A DNA stretch of 64,000 nucleotides from Chloroflexota bacterium (GTDB lineage Bacteria; Chloroflexota; Anaerolineae; J102). The stretch's first letter is position 1. Each line of letters begins with the position of its first letter. The notes under the pieces are model-generated. The model was given only the letters and a program-made list of their open reading frames with translations. It searched no databases and was not told the origin of the DNA. Location of the stretch: assembly GCA_029782215.1 (NCBI GenBank), contig JAKOVD010000098.1, positions 186,001 through 250,000 of the forward strand. Reading direction: 5' to 3'. This document shows, piece after piece, positions 1-7,674 of the stretch. The position numbers and the translations under genes are program-made.

Positions 1-899
1 GCTCGGCATATCTGAACTTGAACCCTGCTTCCAGCAGGCGCTTGGGCACGGCCCGTTGGCCATCCAGCACCAACGTGGCGATCTCACCCAAGCCAAGGCT
101 GAGGGCAAAGCCGGGCGTGGGCATGAAGGAGGGGCGGCCCATGACTCGCCCGATGATCTTGGCAAAGTCCTTGTTGGTGACCGGGTTGGGCGCGGTCAGA
201 TTATAGGCGCCCTGGGTAGCCTCGTTCTCGATAAGGAAGCGGATGGCAGCCACCTCGTCGTAGAGATGGATCCAGGGCCACCACTGCTCGCCGCCGCCGA
301 TGGGGCCGCCGACGAAGAAACGGAACGGCATGACCGTGATCGGTAGCGGGCCGCCGTCCATGGTCAGGACCAGGCCGGTGCGGACGATGGCGCGGCGCAC
401 GCCGAGCTCTTCGACGGGCTTGGTCGCGTCTTCCCAGGCCACGCAGGTGGCGCCCAGGAAATCGCTGCCGGGCTTGGCGTCTTCGGTCAGGATCTCGTCG
501 TCGTGACGTTGGCCGTAGTAACCGACGGCCGAAGCCTGGATGACGACTTTGGGCTTGGTGGCCACCGCTTCCACGGCGTCCACGACTGCCAGGCCGGCGT
601 AGACCCGGCTCTCGAAGATCCGTTTCTTGCGGGCGTCCGACCAGCGGCTGGGAATGGTGCCGCCGCCCGAAATGGGCTCGCCCGCCAGGTTGACGATGGC
701 ATCTGCCCCATCGGCAAGATGGCTCCAGCCGTCCGCGGTGCGGGCGTCCCACTTATGGGCACGGGCACCGCTGGGGAGTTCGACAGTCTTCTTGGCGGGA
801 TCACGGGTCAGAACGATGACTTCGTGGCCATCCCTGGCCAGGCTCCTGACGAGCGAGAGGCCGATCAGACCGGTGCCGCCGGTGACGATGATGCGCATT
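1..899 (-). CDS. TIGR01777-family NAD(P)-dependent epimerase (YfcH-like), C-terminus cut by window edge
   Basis: The minus-strand frame opens at ATG 897-899 and stays open to base 1, so about 299 residues are visible and the last residues lie outside. The N-terminus carries the Rossmann nucleotide motif TGGTGLIG at about residues 6-13. It is followed by NLAGEPI, QASAVGYYG and RTGLVL, which are typical of the TIGR01777 sugar-epimerase-like SDR family. Near the edge, the block LGEIATLVLDGQRAVPKRLL matches the family's C-terminal DUF1731 region. The substrate is unknown for most members. It lies 55 bp downstream of the B12-type MerR gene on the same strand, so the two are probably co-transcribed. 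Family assignment is firm; the function is not. Confidence 0.9.
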
Positions 900-954
900 T
901 GGATCTCCTTTTCAGTCTGTCTGGCGATTCTTCAATGTCTTCTGTGCGCAGGAG

Positions 955-2286
955 TTACTGGCCGCGTCCGTTGTCGCCGCCAGTGACTGTGCGCAGCCAG
1001 GCAAGCACCGGCTCGCCTCGGCCATCCATGATTTCCGAGGCGGCCTGGTGGTAGGCCTGCATGTAACCGATAAGCGCATGGCGCGGAATCTGGCGCTCGT
1101 GGAGCAGTCCCTCAATCCAGGCCATGTCGGCGCTGAGGAAGTCCATGCTGCCGAGGCGGAGGGCAGCGTAGATGTTCTGGGCGAGATGGGTATTGGCAAT
1201 GCTGAAGTACAGAGGATGGAGGGTCGCTGCCAGGTCGGGCATCAAGTCCCAGACACGAGCGCCGATCATGGCCCGTCTGTCCAGGTAATGCGCCATCGCC
1301 TCGGCATAGCCATCGGGCAGCGCCGGAGGTTGGGCGAGGGGCGGTGGGCTGGAGGTGAGACGCTCGACGGCGACGGCAATCTGGTCAATGCTGTCGCCCA
1401 GGTAGTAGCCCGTGATGCGCTTGGTCAACTCAGGCACCAGGGTGAAGATGAGACCACCGTAGCCCACCGGGATGCGAAGCGGGTAAGCGGCCTCGGCCAG
1501 GTCGGCAAGCGTAGCGGCCGTGTGCAGTTGCTGGGCGCTGAAGATGATCAGGTTGGGCCGTGCCTGGATCACCGTGCTTTCGAAGCGGGTCAAGGGCACG
1601 TTGGCGCCGAGGAAGATGGTGCGCCAGCCCTGGCGCCGCAGCAGGAAGTTGATGAGCAGGGGGCTGAACGTATGTGACTCATCAGGTGGGCAAGCGATCA
1701 AGATGCGGCCGGGACGGGTGGGGCTGGTGGAGGCGATGAGCGCCTCGAGACGCCGCATGCAAAGCTCTGACGCAAAGTGCTCCTGTTGCGAGCTGGCAGT
1801 GCCGGCGTGCCACTGCTCGCCGATCTGGACCAGACCGCGGCGCATGACCTCGAGGACGACCGTTTCGGCCGGGTACATGGCGAAGGACTGGGCGAGCACC
1901 TGGTCTGCCTGCACCTCATCGAAGACCAGGCAGGCGTTGACCCACGCATTCTTGAACTCGACCAACGCCGGTCCCACAAGGGCAGGCGAGGCTGCGACGG
2001 GCTCGGCCACCATGAGCTCGACCAGCGGATCTTTGCCTTCTCCCTCAAGCTTGCGCCAAAGGTCCACAGCGCGGCTGATGGTGAGCCCCTCATCCTGCCG
2101 GGCATTCAGCCACTTGAGGATGTCGATGTCCCGCTGTGAATAAAGACGGTGCTTGCCTTCGGAGCGTTCGGGCGTGGGCAGACCGTAACGCCGCTCCCAG
2201 GCTCGCAGTGTGTCGGGCTTAAGCCCTGTTTCCTGGACCACCGCCTTGAGATTGAAGGTGGGAGTGTCGTCAACCTGAAAAGACAT
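955..2286 (-). CDS. MerR-family regulator with cobalamin-binding domain (CarH/LitR type)
   Basis: 443 residues. An N-terminal MerR winged helix (about residues 10-75, with LRAWERRYGLP and the KHRLYSQRDI wing) is followed by a helical bundle with W..G..S...EH at about 170-185 and a Rossmann-like domain. In CarH/LitR photoreceptors this architecture binds adenosylcobalamin, which is photolysed by light. The lower-ligand motif of the family (ExH) appears as DESH, so the histidine is kept. The protein is longer than CarH (about 290 residues): an extra C-terminal region of about 140 residues has no motif I recognise. It is probably autoregulated, because repeats of TTGTCAA overlap its promoter. 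Light sensing is an inference from the family. Confidence 0.9.
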   Translation of the reverse strand: MSFQVDDTPTFNLKAVVQETGLKPDTLRAWERRYGLPTPERSEGKHRLYSQRDIDILKWLNARQDEGLTISRAVDLWRKLEGEGKDPLVELMVAEPVAASPALVGPALVEFKNAWVNACLVFDEVQADQVLAQSFAMYPAETVVLEVMRRGLVQIGEQWHAGTASSQQEHFASELCMRRLEALIASTSPTRPGRILIACPPDESHTFSPLLINFLLRRQGWRTIFLGANVPLTRFESTVIQARPNLIIFSAQQLHTAATLADLAEAAYPLRIPVGYGGLIFTLVPELTKRITGYYLGDSIDQIAVAVERLTSSPPPLAQPPALPDGYAEAMAHYLDRRAMIGARVWDLMPDLAATLHPLYFSIANTHLAQNIYAALRLGSMDFLSADMAWIEGLLHERQIPRHALIGYMQAYHQAASEIMDGRGEPVLAWLRTVTGGDNGRGQ

Positions 2287-2366
2287 AGACTTGCGACCTG
2301 ACCTCGGTGTGTGTGATCATGTGGGCGGCGAGACGCACTGCACGTGGGCTTGCCGACGCACAGCTT

Positions 2367-2433
2367 TTGTCAAACATCAAGATAGCACTTGCGGGATTGA
2401 TTGTCAAGTATTACCTGGAAAAAATATTGACAA
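2367..2433. repeat. Three TTGTCAA-type elements, candidate MerR/CarH operators
   Basis: TTGTCAA occurs at 2367-2373 and 2401-2407, and its exact complement TTGACAA at 2427-2433. The last two form an inverted repeat with a 19-nt spacer. They lie in the 193-bp gap between the divergent MerR and kynureninase genes, and one copy coincides with the MerR -35. Operator function is inferred from position. Confidence 0.45.
2379..2407 (-). promoter_or_regulatory. Sigma-70 promoter for the MerR/B12 gene
   Basis: On the minus strand a perfect -35 TTGACA (complement of 2402-2407) is separated by 17 bp from the -10 TATCTT (complement of 2379-2384). This lies about 95 bp upstream of the regulator's ATG. 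TTGTCAA copies overlap the -35 and sit just downstream of the -10. Confidence 0.65.
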
Positions 2434-2479
2434 GCTGCCCTTCCGGCCTCCGCCACCCTGTCCCACCGATGGGAGGAAC

Positions 2480-3748
2480 ATGCCCACCCACCTTGATCGT
2501 GCCTATGCCGAACAGCTCGACGCCGACGATCCCCTGGCGGGGTATCGGCGGTGCTTTCTCGCGCCTGAGCCCGGACTGATCTACCTGGACGGTAACTCGT
2601 TGGGGCGGCTGCCCGTGGCGGCAGTCGCTGCCTCCCGGGACCTCGTTGAAAGGCAGTGGGGACAGCGTCTGATCCGCAGTTGGAACGAAGGCTGGTTTGC
2701 ACTGCCGGAGACGATCGGCGACAGGATTGGGCGCCTGGTGGGGGCAGGCGCAGGCGAGGTGCTTGTGGCCGATTCGACCTCGACGAACCTGTTCAAGCTG
2801 GTCGTGGCCGCCCTGCAGGCACAGCCCGGCCGTCACCGCATTCTCACGGATGATCTGAACTTCCCTTCCGATGTCTATATTTTGCACGGAATCGCCGAGC
2901 TGCTGGGAAGAGGACACCAGCTGGAGGTGATCCCATCGTCTGATGGCATCCATGGTCCTGTCGGGTCCCTGGCGGCGGCGTGCGACGGGGATACGGCTCT
3001 CGTGGTGCTGTCGCACACGGTCTTCAAGAGCGGCTACACCTACGACATGGCGGAGGTCACGCGGGCGGTGCACGCATCCGGGGCCCGGATGCTCTGGGAT
3101 TTGAGCCATTCCGCGGGCGCCGTGCCGGTCGATCTGAGGGCGGCGGGAGCCGACCTGGCCGTGGGCTGCACCTACAAGTACCTGAACGGCGGGCCGGGAG
3201 CGCCGGCCTTTCTCTACGTGCGCCGTGAACTGCAGGAGCGGCTCGCCAACCCGATTGGCGGCTGGATGGGCCACTCGGCGCCTTTCGCCTTTGACCTTGC
3301 CTATCGTCCGGCTGCCGGCCTGCGCCGCTTTCTGACCGGCACTCCCCCGGTTGCCTCGTTGTCGCTGGTGGCGCCGGGCGTTGATATGCTGCTCGAGGCA
3401 GGGATGGAGGCCCTGCGGGCCAAATCACTCCGCCAGACTGGTTACCTCATCGATCTGTTCGACGCGCGCCTGGCAGACGCCGGCTACCGCCTGAACTCGC
3501 CGCGCGACCCGGCGCGGCGGGGCTCGCACATCTCCCTCGGCCACGACGAGGCGCTGCGCATCGACCAGGCGCTGATCGGCGAGTTCGGGGTACTGCCCGA
3601 CTTCCGGCGGCCCGACAATATACGCCTGGGCATTGCTCCCCTCTACACCTCATTCTGCGACCTCTATGATGCGGTCATGGCGCTGCACCGGATCGCCGCC
3701 GGGCGGCTTTACGAAGCCTACCCGGTCGAGGCGCCGCAGGTGACGTGA
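2480..3748 (+). CDS. kynU: Kynureninase
   Basis: 422 residues, a PLP-dependent fold-type I hydrolase that cleaves L-kynurenine to anthranilate and alanine in tryptophan breakdown. Diagnostic motifs are YLDGNSLGR near the N-terminus, WDLSHSAGA, and the PLP-lysine block CTYKYLNGGPGAP with the lysine at about residue 233. The start at 2480 is preceded by GGGAGGA at 2471-2477. The frame is also open upstream, but that extension has no family similarity and overlaps the probable operator region. No other kynurenine-pathway gene is in the window. It is transcribed divergently from the MerR regulator, which could therefore influence it. Confidence 0.95.
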   Translation: MPTHLDRAYAEQLDADDPLAGYRRCFLAPEPGLIYLDGNSLGRLPVAAVAASRDLVERQWGQRLIRSWNEGWFALPETIGDRIGRLVGAGAGEVLVADSTSTNLFKLVVAALQAQPGRHRILTDDLNFPSDVYILHGIAELLGRGHQLEVIPSSDGIHGPVGSLAAACDGDTALVVLSHTVFKSGYTYDMAEVTRAVHASGARMLWDLSHSAGAVPVDLRAAGADLAVGCTYKYLNGGPGAPAFLYVRRELQERLANPIGGWMGHSAPFAFDLAYRPAAGLRRFLTGTPPVASLSLVAPGVDMLLEAGMEALRAKSLRQTGYLIDLFDARLADAGYRLNSPRDPARRGSHISLGHDEALRIDQALIGEFGVLPDFRRPDNIRLGIAPLYTSFCDLYDAVMALHRIAAGRLYEAYPVEAPQVT

Positions 3749-3756
3749 GGGTAGGG

Positions 3757-4194
3757 CTAACGGAGGACTGCCATGCTGGCGGGGGTCACGATGGGCGATT
3801 TGTGACAGTGCACCAGCTTCCATGCCGGCTGCGCGTCGGAACCGAAGTTGTGGAAGACCCGCGTTTCGTGGTGCGACTTGTGCATGACCCCGCCGGCGCC
3901 TACGGCCCGCACCATCAGGGTGTAGGTGACGATGGCGGTGGCGCCGTAGACCTGCACGCGCGGCTGCAGCACCTCGTGCTCGACGTGTTCGGCCCCTTCG
4001 CCCAGAACGGCGTTGTGCACCGCGATTTCACGCAGGTGGAAGTCCAGGCCATCGATCCTGTCCGGCGAGATATACCACTCGTAGAAGCTGACGTCCTCCG
4101 CCGTGGTGGCGCGATAAGCTTCGACGTCGCTGTCCCAGATACTCTGCAGGTTGCGGTGCAGCAGGTCGAGGATGGCTTGGGTGGGATCGCTCAT
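3757..4194 (-). CDS. NTF2-like protein with CaMKII-association-type domain
   Basis: 145 residues covering a single NTF2/SnoaL-like fold. The ending HHETRVFHNFG...WKLVHCHKSP matches the signature of the calcium/calmodulin-kinase II association-domain family and related DUF4440 proteins, small oligomerising modules without a kinase in bacteria. The start at 4194 was chosen because residues encoded further upstream overlap the TrkA gene and do not fit the fold. It is the last gene of the potassium locus, 7 bp after the RCK gene's stop, so it is probably co-transcribed. Its function there is unknown. Confidence 0.8.
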   Translation of the reverse strand: MSDPTQAILDLLHRNLQSIWDSDVEAYRATTAEDVSFYEWYISPDRIDGLDFHLREIAVHNAVLGEGAEHVEHEVLQPRVQVYGATAIVTYTLMVRAVGAGGVMHKSHHETRVFHNFGSDAQPAWKLVHCHKSPIVTPASMAVLR

Positions 4195-4201
4195 GGGCTG
4201 A

Positions 4202-4879
4202 TCACACTCCGGCGCCAGGTGGTCCGAACAGGGCGTTGAGCTGTTCCGCGCCGGCGGCATCGGTCACGGCGAGCATTTCGTCGCCGACCTCAAACGTGGT
4301 GACGCCACGGGGGACGACCACCTCGCCGTTGCGGATGATGGCGGCAATGACGCAGTGCTCGGGCAGCGTCAAGTCCTTGATGGCAACGCCGATGCCTTTG
4401 GCGCCCGGCGCGATGCGCTCCTCCACCAGAGAGTAGGCGCCCCGCTGCAGCTTGAGCAGCGTCACCATGTCGCCAAAGGCCATCTCCTCCAGGATCATGG
4501 CGCCCATCATCTCTGACTGGTTCAGGGCGATATCGACGTGGAAGAGCGGGCTGAACAACCAGGCATTACGGGGGTCGTTGATGCGCGCTACGGTGCGCCC
4601 GACGTTGTAGCGCTGCCGGGCCAGATAGCAGATGGCCAGGTTATCGGCGTCATCCGTCGTGGTGGCGGCGACGACATCAGTGCGGGCAATGCCCGCCTGC
4701 TCGAGTACGGCCGTGTCGGTCGGATAGCCCTCGTAAATGATTTCGCTGGGCAGGTCCTTGTGCAACCGCAAAAGTGTATTGCTGCGCTGTTCGACGACGT
4801 GCACATCGTGGTGCTGTGCGATCAGGAGATGGGCGAGCTGGGTGCCCGTACGGCCCCCACCGGCAACGAGAACGAACAT
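4202..4879 (-). CDS. TrkA/RCK-domain potassium uptake regulator, copy 2
   Basis: 225 residues. The RCK_N Rossmann domain begins with the NAD-binding glycine motif GGGRTG (residues 7-12) and has an acidic residue, Glu30, at the end of strand 2. An RCK_C domain follows at about 140-220. TrkA/KtrA proteins are cytoplasmic rings that gate membrane potassium transporters on binding nucleotides. Its start is 1 bp past the stop of the upstream RCK gene (TGA-C-ATG), so translation is probably coupled. No TrkH/KtrB membrane subunit is nearby; the only transporters are the KimA-like proteins upstream. The two RCK proteins may work as a heteromer. Confidence 0.9.
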   Translation of the reverse strand: MFVLVAGGGRTGTQLAHLLIAQHHDVHVVEQRSNTLLRLHKDLPSEIIYEGYPTDTAVLEQAGIARTDVVAATTTDDADNLAICYLARQRYNVGRTVARINDPRNAWLFSPLFHVDIALNQSEMMGAMILEEMAFGDMVTLLKLQRGAYSLVEERIAPGAKGIGVAIKDLTLPEHCVIAAIIRNGEVVVPRGVTTFEVGDEMLAVTDAAGAEQLNALFGPPGAGV

Positions 4880-4880
4880 G

Positions 4881-5537
4881 TCAGGCCTCCAGCAGTTTCT
4901 CTAATTGCAGCCGCAGGTGCTCGGCGCTCTCTGGTGCACCACTGACGTGCATGATGTCGCCTGCCTGTACGACGAGATCGTCGGTGGGGAACATGGCGCG
5001 ACCGGCGCGGGTCAGCGCCACCGACCGCACCTCTTTGGGCATTACCTCGCCCAGGGCGCGACCGGCCCAGGCAGCGGGCGTCACCATCTCGTAGACGCCG
5101 ACCTCACCGTTGCCCGCCTGCCAGACCGAGCGCAGGCCGGGAGTCGTCATCAGGGCTTCCATGCGCTCGGCCGACCAGAGCGGCGAGCTGACACTCTGGA
5201 CGCCGAACGAGTCGAAAAGGGGCAGCCAGCGCGGGTCGTAGTTGCGGGCGACGATGTGCGGCACCTTGTAGACTTCACGGGCAATGTGGCAGATCACGAC
5301 GTTTACCGCGTCCGAGCTGGTGACGGCGGCGATGCCCTGGGCTTGGACGATGCCGGCGCGGTTCAGCATTCCCTCGTTGAGGACTTCGCCCTCGATGGTG
5401 CGCCCGCGAAAGTCAGGAGGGAGGTTGGCGAAGGCGCTGTCATCGAGGTCGAGGACGGTGACTTTGTGCTGGTTCCGAAAAAGATGGTAGGCCAGGGTCG
5501 CTCCTAAGCGGCCGCAGCCGACGACAATGTAGTTCAT
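4881..5537 (-). CDS. TrkA/RCK-domain potassium uptake regulator, copy 1
   Basis: 218 residues from ATG 5535-5537. RCK_N starts MNYIVVGCGRLG with Asp30 as the expected ribose-binding acid; an RCK_C domain occupies roughly residues 135-215. A longer frame reaches 5615 but would add residues ahead of the Rossmann strand and overlap the upstream transporter, so 5537 is preferred; GGAG lies 13 nt upstream. It sits 74 bp after the KimA-like gene and 1 bp before the second RCK gene. This is a KtrA/TrkA-type regulator by family; which transporter it gates is inferred from context. Confidence 0.9.
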   Translation of the reverse strand: MNYIVVGCGRLGATLAYHLFRNQHKVTVLDLDDSAFANLPPDFRGRTIEGEVLNEGMLNRAGIVQAQGIAAVTSSDAVNVVICHIAREVYKVPHIVARNYDPRWLPLFDSFGVQSVSSPLWSAERMEALMTTPGLRSVWQAGNGEVGVYEMVTPAAWAGRALGEVMPKEVRSVALTRAGRAMFPTDDLVVQAGDIMHVSGAPESAEHLRLQLEKLLEA

Positions 5538-5611
5538 AGGTGCAGAGCGCTCCTTCGCGGCTGCAACAGGCAGTATTGGCGGTAGGGCAGTACGTGTGGA
5601 TAAGCCATGCT

Positions 5612-7576
5612 TCAAGGCGCGGGTGTGTCTTCCTCATCCAACTGGTAGGGAACATCGGTCACGACGATGTCGGGCCGGTCAAGCAAGGCGTCGCGCAGGA
5701 TGGAAGCGGCGTTGGTGTGGAGAACTCCATGCCAGCGTTTGGCGGGAACGAACTGGGGCACAACGATGGTCAGGGTTTCGTTGGGCTGGCGTTTGGCGTA
5801 GACGTCGTCGATGTAGGTCAACAAGGGCTCGACCAGCAGCCGGTAGGGTGAGTCAAGGATCACGAGGCGCACGCCATCCCCCCACATTTCCCACTTCGCC
5901 CGCGTGCGCTCAGCCTCCGCCGGCTCGACGGACACGTGGACGGCGGTGACGTCATTGGAGAGCGACCGCGCGTAGCGCAGCGCCGCCAGGCTGCCCTTGT
6001 GCACTCCTGCCACCGGCATGATGACACGCTGGCGGGGCATGCGGGGGGGAACGCCGTAGTCGTCCAGGGACAGGCGCCGGGCAAGGTCCTGGTAGTGATG
6101 GTGGATCTGCGAGAAGATGTAGACCAGGGCAGGCACCAGGATCAGGATGATCCAGGCGCCGTCACGGAACTTGGTGACCGCAAAGACCACCGCCACCACC
6201 GCGGTGCAGGCGGCGCCGAAACCATTGATGACCATCTTGATGGACCAGCGGCCGTCGTAATGGAGGACGGATCCCCGTTCCTGCTTTTCGCTGCCCGGCT
6301 CCATGTGCCCGCACTTCCACCATCGCCTGGCCATGCCACTCTGGGAAAGCGTGAACGACAGAAAAACCCCGATGGCGTAGAGCGGGATAAGCGCTGTGAC
6401 GCTGGCGCCAAAGAGGATAATAAGGAGAGCGGCAATGGCTGCCAGCGTCATGATGCCGCGTGAGTAGACCAGGCGGCTGCCCTTGTAGGTGAGCTGGCGG
6501 GGAAGAAAGCCATCAGCCGCCGTCAGAGCGCCCAGCCGAGGGAAGTCGGCGAACGAGGTGTTGGCCGCCATGATCAGGATTAACGTCGTCGCGGCGAGCG
6601 TAAGCAGGTACAGCACACTGTCCCTGCCGTAGACGGTGCGCGCCAACTGGGATATCACCGTCTCGATCTCGGAGGGTACGGCATTGATGTGCACAGACAG
6701 GTAGGTGATGCCAAGGAGTAGGACACCAAGGATGACCGCCATTGCAATCAAGGTGAGGCCCGCGTTCCGGCTCTTAGGTTCCTTGAAGGCAGGGATGCCG
6801 TTGGAAATGGCCTCGACGCCGGTCAGAGCGGTGGTTCCGCTGGCGAACGCCCGTAAGATCAAAAAGAGAGAGAGAGCCTGAGCCGCGTGCAGCATCTCCG
6901 CCTCGGGTGGATTGACCACGGTACCCAAGGTGCCGGTGACATAACGGAGGAGTCCGACGACGGTCGTCATGGAGATCATGACGAGGAAGAAATAGGTGGG
7001 CACGGCGAAGATGGCTCCTGATTCCTTCACCCCCCGCATATTTACGAGCATGATCAGCGCCACCATGGCCACGGCGATCTCCACCCGGTAAGCAAAGAGC
7101 CACGGGAACACCGAAGTGATCTGCGCGACGCCAGAGGAGATCGACACTGCGACCGTAAGAATGTAGTCTGTGAGCAGGGCTGCGGCCGCTATCTGCGCTG
7201 GGATCTCGCCAAGGTTGTCGCGAGCGACGATGTAGGCGCCGCCGCCGCCAGGATAGGCATGGATCGTCTGCTCGTACGAGATCGTCAAAATGGCGAGCAG
7301 ACCGACGATGGCCCAGGACATCGGGAAGGCCAGCCTCAACGCGCCCATCCCTGCCAGGATCAGCACGGCCATCATTTCCTGCGTGGCGTATGCCGTGGAT
7401 GAAAGAGCATCAGAGGCGAACACTGCCAGGCCGACGGCCTTGCGGATCGTCTGATGCGGAGCGTCAGCCGTGGCAAGTGGGCGCCCGATCAGCCAGGTCT
7501 GCCAGGAACTGCGAGGACCAGTGTGCGATGGGCGATGGAATACCGGTGTGCTGCCGGTGGTTTGGGTTTCTGTCAT
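5612..7576 (-). CDS. KimA-like APC-superfamily potassium transporter
   Basis: 654 residues. About 12 membrane segments (roughly residues 45-470) are followed by a cytoplasmic tail of about 160 residues with a UspA-like pattern (PVAGVHKGSLAALRYARS, LLVEPLLTYIDD). Motifs ASDALSSTAYATQE, YPGGGGAYIVARDNLGE, LLTDYILTVAVS and GVEAISNGIPAFKEP are those of the KUP/YdaO-KimA branch of APC transporters. B. subtilis KimA is a proton-coupled potassium importer whose tail binds c-di-AMP. Generic pipelines call these amino acid permeases. Two RCK proteins encoded immediately downstream support a potassium role. Confidence 0.85.
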   Translation of the reverse strand: MTETQTTGSTPVFHRPSHTGPRSSWQTWLIGRPLATADAPHQTIRKAVGLAVFASDALSSTAYATQEMMAVLILAGMGALRLAFPMSWAIVGLLAILTISYEQTIHAYPGGGGAYIVARDNLGEIPAQIAAAALLTDYILTVAVSISSGVAQITSVFPWLFAYRVEIAVAMVALIMLVNMRGVKESGAIFAVPTYFFLVMISMTTVVGLLRYVTGTLGTVVNPPEAEMLHAAQALSLFLILRAFASGTTALTGVEAISNGIPAFKEPKSRNAGLTLIAMAVILGVLLLGITYLSVHINAVPSEIETVISQLARTVYGRDSVLYLLTLAATTLILIMAANTSFADFPRLGALTAADGFLPRQLTYKGSRLVYSRGIMTLAAIAALLIILFGASVTALIPLYAIGVFLSFTLSQSGMARRWWKCGHMEPGSEKQERGSVLHYDGRWSIKMVINGFGAACTAVVAVVFAVTKFRDGAWIILILVPALVYIFSQIHHHYQDLARRLSLDDYGVPPRMPRQRVIMPVAGVHKGSLAALRYARSLSNDVTAVHVSVEPAEAERTRAKWEMWGDGVRLVILDSPYRLLVEPLLTYIDDVYAKRQPNETLTIVVPQFVPAKRWHGVLHTNAASILRDALLDRPDIVVTDVPYQLDEEDTPAP

Positions 7577-7674
7577 CGCTGGGAATGCCTGTCGAGGTAT
7601 GCCCCCCAGACGTTCCGGGGAGCAGAGCAGTGAGCGCGCCTCACATGAGGGCCGCGCGGAGGGACGAAAAGCCC

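Noticed and set aside
5612-7576. Amino acid permease
   Set aside because: The motifs and UspA-like tail fit the KimA/KUP branch, and the adjacent RCK genes point to potassium. An amino acid substrate is not excluded but less likely.
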